A stretch of 41,542 nucleotides of DNA from positions 1 to 41,542 of the forward strand of contig JADHVS010000011.1 of assembly GCA_016783865.1 (NCBI GenBank). The letters are read 5' to 3'. Origin of the DNA: Bacteroidales bacterium. Its GTDB lineage: Bacteria; Bacteroidota; Bacteroidia; Bacteroidales; SM23-62. The notes beneath the pieces are model-generated. The model ran no database searches and was not told where the DNA came from. It saw nothing but the letters and a program-made list of their open reading frames with translations. The position numbers were made by a program, and so were the translations under genes. This document shows positions 37,180 through 41,542 of this stretch, one piece after another. Position 1 is the first letter of the stretch. Each line of letters starts with the position of its first letter.

Positions 37180-38739
37180 ATGAAGTTCAAAAACATATTG
37201 TTCCTGTCAGGCAGTCTTTTAGTTATCGTGCTGCTCATTTCATCCTGTGAAAAAATGCTTGAATTGCCAAATGACAGCCTATTGCCGGAAGATAAGGCCT
37301 TCGTTGATGAATTTTCAGCACGATCATCTGTCATTGGTGTATATGCTTTGTTGCAGGATGTTGCCCAGCAGATTATAATTCTGGGTGAACTACAGGGTGA
37401 TCTTCTTACGGTAACCAAGAATGCAGATAATGATCTTAGGCAATTGAATGAGCACAGGGCAGATGTAACAAATATATATGCAGATCCTTCAGCATTTTTT
37501 AAGGTGATCGTGAATTGCAATGAGGTATTGCATAAAATTCACCGCGCCAGGGAATACGATGAAAATATCTCTGAACTGGAACTGGCCACCTATATGGCTG
37601 AATTAAAGCTTATACGTGCATGGGTCTATTTTAAAATGGTCCAGATTTATGGTCAGGTTCCTTATTTCGAGGAGCCTTTGAGTAATTATAACCAGAGCCA
37701 GGCACTGAAATCAAAACTCGATTCATTGCAAACAGAAGATTATATTCTTGATACATTACTGGCACAGATCATTGAGGTAGATACATTTGAGCTGAACATG
37801 CTGGAAGAGAGTCCATTTTTTGCCATACGCTTCAACAAATTCACAAACTGGGCCATCCAGGGAGATATCTACCTCTGGAGGAATAATTATTCCCAGGCAA
37901 GGGTAACCTATGACAGGGTTGCTGATATCATGGCCAATGAAGGATTTGCCGGAACCACACGCTTGCCTTATTTGAGCACCTTCAATTTCCAGGATGTGAA
38001 CTGGAAGGATATTTTTCAATTCAATTACAGTTCCGGGCCTTTTGAGACCCTGGCCATTCTGGTGGTCCCATTCTCAAAGCTCTACAATCAGCAGCATTCC
38101 CTGCAACGCATGTTTATATATGGTGAAGGAGGGGAATACCTGGTCAGGCCCACAGAATATATATTAAATGCATACCAGGCTCAGCAGGTAATCAGATATG
38201 AAGTCCAGGTGGATCATGAAAGGGGCGCACCGGGAGACCTGAACAGGGGGAAAGGTGTGACCTATGACAGTATTAATGGCCGTCCAGTGGTGTATAAATA
38301 TTCATTGTTCCGGGAACCGTTTGATAATGATGCCGGCATTCTTGTATACAGGACTGCAGATTTTCATTTGAAGACCTGTGAAGCATACGCAAGGCTCAAA
38401 CAGACAAAGGATGCGCTTGCACATCTGAATGAAGGCACCCTATATAAATCTGCCTGGGGAACAGGTACCCGAACCAGGGCAAATGTAACAAGTGTTAGTG
38501 TAGAAGATCTGCGATTTGTTGACCCGGTGGAAGACCTGATTGTTGAGGAGCGTGCCCTTGAGCTTGCCTATGAGGGACACAGATGGTTTGATCTCATGCG
38601 GATCGCCAGGCACAGGGATGACCCGGGGTACCTGGCGGATAAAGTGGCGGCCAAGTTCACCGATGAACAGAAGCGTGAGGAAGTAAGAAACCGCCTAATG
38701 GATGTAAATAACTGGTACCTGCCTTTAAAGCTGAAATAA
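37180..38739 (+). CDS. SusD/RagB-family surface lipoprotein (second)
   Basis: The 519-residue protein has a lipoprotein signal with cysteine 23 (LISSC). SusD features include VDEFSARSSVIGVYALLQDV, ELKLIRAWVYFKMVQIYGQV, and the C-terminal ERALELAYEGHRWFDLMRIA before NWYLPLKLK. It follows the second SusC by 19 bases and would form its lid. Sequence is only distantly similar to the first SusD, in keeping with two transporters for different fragments of the same glycan or for two glycans. Confidence 0.94.
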   Translation: MKFKNILFLSGSLLVIVLLISSCEKMLELPNDSLLPEDKAFVDEFSARSSVIGVYALLQDVAQQIIILGELQGDLLTVTKNADNDLRQLNEHRADVTNIYADPSAFFKVIVNCNEVLHKIHRAREYDENISELELATYMAELKLIRAWVYFKMVQIYGQVPYFEEPLSNYNQSQALKSKLDSLQTEDYILDTLLAQIIEVDTFELNMLEESPFFAIRFNKFTNWAIQGDIYLWRNNYSQARVTYDRVADIMANEGFAGTTRLPYLSTFNFQDVNWKDIFQFNYSSGPFETLAILVVPFSKLYNQQHSLQRMFIYGEGGEYLVRPTEYILNAYQAQQVIRYEVQVDHERGAPGDLNRGKGVTYDSINGRPVVYKYSLFREPFDNDAGILVYRTADFHLKTCEAYARLKQTKDALAHLNEGTLYKSAWGTGTRTRANVTSVSVEDLRFVDPVEDLIVEERALELAYEGHRWFDLMRIARHRDDPGYLADKVAAKFTDEQKREEVRNRLMDVNNWYLPLKLK

Positions 38740-38783
38740 TGAGTTAATTTATTATACATTCTAGTTTCTAAACTTTAATTTAA

Positions 38784-39773
38784 ATGCTTATGAAAACGAA
38801 ACAAGTACTATTGTCAACGATGATCCTCCTACTAGCCGTAGGATGGCAGGTTCCTGTCCAGGCACAGGATATACCTGTAAATTACACCCAGAATCCAAAC
38901 ATGGAGCATGATCTCAACTCTATATTCTGGTATGGTGGGTGGGATGCGAATAACGGATCGAACGGCATCGCAGCCTTTCCATCACAATATCTGACTAACT
39001 CAGAGTCCCATTCCGGGGACTGGAGTCTTTATTTCTTTGCTCAATGGCATTACATATGGGTTTCATATCCCGTCAGGGGCCATGAGCAGAAAAGAATGAA
39101 GGCCAGTTTCTGGTATAAGGGCAGTCTTATGTCTTACTGGAATTTCATCTACCGTGACGTAGGGATGACGGAGGAGGATCTGCATCCATCACTGGCTGAA
39201 TACGTAGGAGCAGATACCGCATGGCATCACATAGATGGTCAGAACGCGATGAGGTTTGACTTAGGCGGACCCGATGACTGGACGGAGGACTGGACTTATT
39301 TTGAATTTGTGTGGGATATGCCGGGAACAATACCAGGATGGGGAAATACTGCCATGTGGTATGCTGATGTTCCGGAAGCCTGGGTTGATGACCTCTACTA
39401 TGGAGAATGGTACGACGGTTGGTATTCAGGGGAGGAGCCATTCGGATTTATCAACGGGGATTTTGAAATGACCGGATTGCCCACGGAATGGTTGGTAAAT
39501 GTAGCTTACTGGGATAATTATTTTCTAAACAGTGACTTCTTATCATGGACGGAGAACCATTCACCGGAACCGGGCCTTCAGAGTTTGCGCCTGATGGATT
39601 ACTGGGAGGTATTCCCCGACACGAATGATGTTGTAGCACCTTATGATTCCATTGCCCAGGATACATCCTTCATGGATAAGGATGTAACCTACTACCTCCC
39701 TGCACTTAACGCTGAAGGGAAAGATATGGAATTAAGGGCTTGCTCAAAATTAATTTCCGAATTTAGTATTTAA
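38784..39773 (+). pseudogene. Secreted protein with repeated CBM-like domains, cut by an IS
   Basis: The frame encodes 329 residues with a signal peptide ending near VQAQ; ATG 38790 is an alternative start. I do not recognise a named family. It holds two related beta-sandwich units. The first (about 30-215) has NPNMEHDLN, SGDWSLYFFA and KRMKASFWYKG. The second starts at FGFINGDFEM and reaches EGKDMEL, where the first unit would continue SFWYKG. At that point the sequence changes to RACSKLISEFSI and stops. The switch coincides with the onset of AT-rich DNA of the insertion sequence, so the gene is probably interrupted. The position after SusD suggests a surface glycan-binding protein. Confidence 0.65.
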
Positions 39774-39860
39774 CATTAACAATTTAAGTGTTTATATCCT
39801 AGTCCTGTTTTGCTTGCACTGTATTGATATTCAATTGTATAATAAATATATCAACAATGT

Positions 39861-39891
39861 TTTGTAAATGTTATAATTATACATAACTTTG
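39861..39891 (+). promoter_or_regulatory. Predicted Bacteroidota promoter of the transposase
   Basis: TTTG at 39861-39864, a 19-base spacer, then TAACTTTG at 39884-39891 match the Bacteroidota -33/-7 consensus (TTTG and TAnnTTTG) fully. Transcription would start near 39898, about 25 bases before the ATG at 39923. Confidence 0.75.
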
Positions 39892-39916
39892 TACTTTATG
39901 TTTAATTATAACATTT
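39866..39916. promoter_or_regulatory. Perfect 14-bp inverted repeat around the transposase promoter
   Basis: AAATGTTATAATTA (39866-39879) and its exact complement TAATTATAACATTT (39903-39916) flank a 23-base spacer that contains the -7 box. The left arm begins just after the -33 box and the right arm falls at the transcription start. Placement suggests an operator that blocks transposase expression when bound at both arms, possibly by the transposase's own N-terminal domain. Confidence 0.6.
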
Positions 39917-39922
39917 TTTATT

Positions 39923-40705
39923 ATGGAAGATATTAAGAAACAGTTGATTAAGGATTTAATAATACGAAATAAGATTGTCACTCTTGATGAAATAAAAACA
40001 TATATTCAAAATAATGTGACAATGACCATTATGAGGAAGTTAAATGAACTCTCTTACCTTTCAAGCTATTCACATAGAGGGAAATATTATACACTGGGAA
40101 CTATACCAAAATTTTCTAATCAGGGTTTGTGGAGTTATCAATCCGTTTATTTTTCAAAATATGGCACATTAAAAAACACTTGTTGCCAATTAATAAACAT
40201 TTCACAGGCTGGTTATAGTGTTAAAGAGTTGGATCAGATTCTTCAGGTGTCAGTACGATTACCGGTATTGAACTTATTTAAAGAAGGTAAATTGTTTAGG
40301 GCACCATTTGGTGGAGAAGAGGTGTGTTTTTCAAGTAATAAACAAATAATGAAGCAGCAATCCATCATTCGTGAATCGCAGTATACCAATAAGGTATTCA
40401 CAGTAGGAAAGTTATCCACACAAGTAATTACCGATGAGTTGAAGGCAGCCATTATATTGTTTTACAGCACTTTAAATGAGAAGCAAAGAAGGTTGTATGC
40501 AGGACTTGAGGCTATTAAAATTGGCTATGGCGGAGACAAGCTAATTGCCCAATTATTTAACATAAATCAGGAAACCGTCAGTAAAGGCAGGCAGGAATTA
40601 GTATCGGGAGATTTTGAAAAACAAGGAGTGAGAAAACCAGGTTCAGGACGACCGGGAATAAAAAAAAACGCCAGGCCTAATACATCAAATCGAAAAACTA
40701 CTTGA
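39923..40705 (+). CDS. ISAzo13-like transposase, N-terminal frame with winged-helix-like extension
   Basis: This frame gives 260 residues. Residues about 1-170 look like DNA-binding winged-helix units (IVTLDEIKTYIQ, LSSYSHRGKYYTLG, AGYSVKELDQILQVSV). From about residue 184, LNEKQRRLYAGLEAIKIGYG, then VSKGRQEL and GSGRPG match the start of ISAzo13-family transposases, including their helix-turn-helix. The frame then runs into nine A residues (40660-40668), reads NARPNTSNRKTT and stops. The family sequence resumes in the other frame at TPGLIHQIEK. The N-terminal extension is longer than I expect for this family. Alone, this product could act as a DNA-binding regulator. Confidence 0.75.
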   Translation: MEDIKKQLIKDLIIRNKIVTLDEIKTYIQNNVTMTIMRKLNELSYLSSYSHRGKYYTLGTIPKFSNQGLWSYQSVYFSKYGTLKNTCCQLINISQAGYSVKELDQILQVSVRLPVLNLFKEGKLFRAPFGGEEVCFSSNKQIMKQQSIIRESQYTNKVFTVGKLSTQVITDELKAAIILFYSTLNEKQRRLYAGLEAIKIGYGGDKLIAQLFNINQETVSKGRQELVSGDFEKQGVRKPGSGRPGIKKNARPNTSNRKTT

Positions 40706-41542
40706 AGAAGATACAGCGGGTGATCCAATTACCGGTTTAAAATGGACCCGAAAAACTATTCGCAAAATAGCTGATGCACTAAGAAAAACAGGTATTAATG
40801 TGAGTCCAAATACAGTCAGTAAATTATTAGCAGAGATGGATTATTCATTGAAAATCAATTATAAGAAAATAGAATCAAACCCTAAAAAAGTTACTCCTGA
40901 ATCTCGACAAAAAAGAGACTGTCAATTTAATTATATTAGCCAAATGCGAAGCTTATTCCAGCAACAATATGATGCAATAATAAGTACAGATGCCAAAAAA
41001 AGAGAATTGGTCGGAAACTTTAAAAATAATGGTTCCACTTGGTGTCGAACGTCAATTCCGGTAAACGCGTATGACTTTAAATCATTATCCGAAGGAGTAT
41101 TTATACCTTATGGTATTTACGATGTGGTACAAAACACAGGTTTAGTTGTTGGTGGTATATCTTATAATACCAGTGAATTTGCTGTTAATACTATTTGCAG
41201 GTGGCTAAACTTTGAATTGAAAAGTCGAGAAACACCTATTAAATCTCTTTTAATACTGGCAGATGGAGGTGGGAGTAATGGTTCAAAAAATAGACTTTGG
41301 AAATTATCAATTCAAGAAAAACTATCTAACCAATATGGAATGAGTGTGACGGTTTGTCATTATCCACCCGGAACATCAAAATATAATCCAATTGAACATC
41401 GGATGTTTAGTGAAATAAGTAAGAACTGGGCAGGAAAACCTCTTGTCAGTTACGAAACAATTTTAAAATATATAAGCACAACAAAAACTTCTTCCGGATT
41501 GACTGTAAAAGCTTGTATTGATCAAACAATTTATGAAAAGGG
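40662..41542 (+). CDS. ISAzo13-like transposase, catalytic frame (partial)
   Basis: Frame opened by TAA at 40659-40661 and still open at the window edge (293 codons). No in-frame start precedes the conserved region, so it is probably expressed only by fusion to the previous frame. It contains DPITGLKWTRKTIRKIADAL, STDAKKRELVGNF, LILADGGGSNG, CHYPPGTSKYNPIEHRMFSE and GKPLVSYETI. These follow ISAzo13-family order closely. The predicted DDE triad is intact: Asp at 40989-40991, Asp at 41263-41265, Glu at 41394-41396. The intact catalytic core suggests the element is recent and perhaps active. Confidence 0.85.

Larger units (their letters stand above)
39738..41542 (+). mobile_element. ISAzo13-like insertion sequence (left part, continues beyond window)
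   Basis: From about 39738 the DNA becomes clearly more AT-rich than the upstream operon and carries a transposase in two frames with ISAzo13-family motifs. The left boundary is estimated from where the preceding gene loses similarity to its own first repeat (near GGGCTTGCTC). The right end is outside the window, so terminal inverted repeats and the target duplication cannot be checked. The boundary could be off by several tens of bases. Confidence 0.7.

Overview
This window reads as chromosomal DNA from a Bacteroidota bacterium, probably a Bacteroidales or Marinilabiliales-type polysaccharide degrader. The evidence is two SusC/SusD outer-membrane pairs, many lipoprotein signal peptides, Bacteroidota-type promoters (a TTG/TTTG box about 19-20 bases before TAnnTTT), and a general lack of strong Shine-Dalgarno sites. 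Every convincing gene is on the + strand. No tRNA, rRNA or CRISPR array was seen.

Region 1 (1-22261) is a dense run of exported carbohydrate-active genes. In order: the 3' end of a GH2-type enzyme; a DUF5107/TPR protein; a GH43-CBM6 lipoprotein; a polysaccharide-deacetylase-like lipoprotein; a GH2 beta-galactosidase-like enzyme; a divergent GH2-like enzyme; an SSS-family sodium/sugar symporter; an exported FAD-dependent oxidoreductase; a GH51-like alpha-L-arabinofuranosidase; a GH128-like enzyme with a broken beta-propeller tail; a GH50-like (beta-agarase family) enzyme; a parallel beta-helix protein; and a GntP-family permease. Spacers are mostly under 60 bases, so much of it is probably co-transcribed. 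Two spacers carry palindromic repeats, and the spacer before the DUF5107 gene carries an 11-copy 9-bp tandem repeat.

Region 2 (22262-39773) starts with a 275-base regulatory gap holding a Bacteroidota-like promoter and two dyads. An uptake operon follows: four-domain FAS1 (fasciclin) lipoprotein, SusC, SusD, two tandem-duplicated FAS1 lipoproteins, a further FAS1 lipoprotein, a second and divergent SusC, a second SusD, and a secreted protein cut short at its C-terminus. FAS1 lipoproteins sit where SusE/SusF-type surface glycan-binding proteins usually sit. The inferred system is capture and import of a complex galactose- and arabinose-containing glycan (arabinogalactan-like, or an agar-type galactan), with breakdown by the region 1 enzymes and uptake of products by the SSS and GntP carriers. 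The substrate is inferred from enzyme families only.

Region 3 (about 39738-41542) is the left part of an AT-rich ISAzo13-like insertion sequence that runs off the window. It seems to have interrupted the last gene of region 2. Its transposase is split into two frames at a run of nine A residues, keeps a DDE triad, and has a long N-terminal winged-helix-like extension. Its promoter overlaps a perfect 14-bp inverted repeat. No transcriptional regulator (HTCS, ECF sigma/anti-sigma, AraC) of the locus is present in the window.
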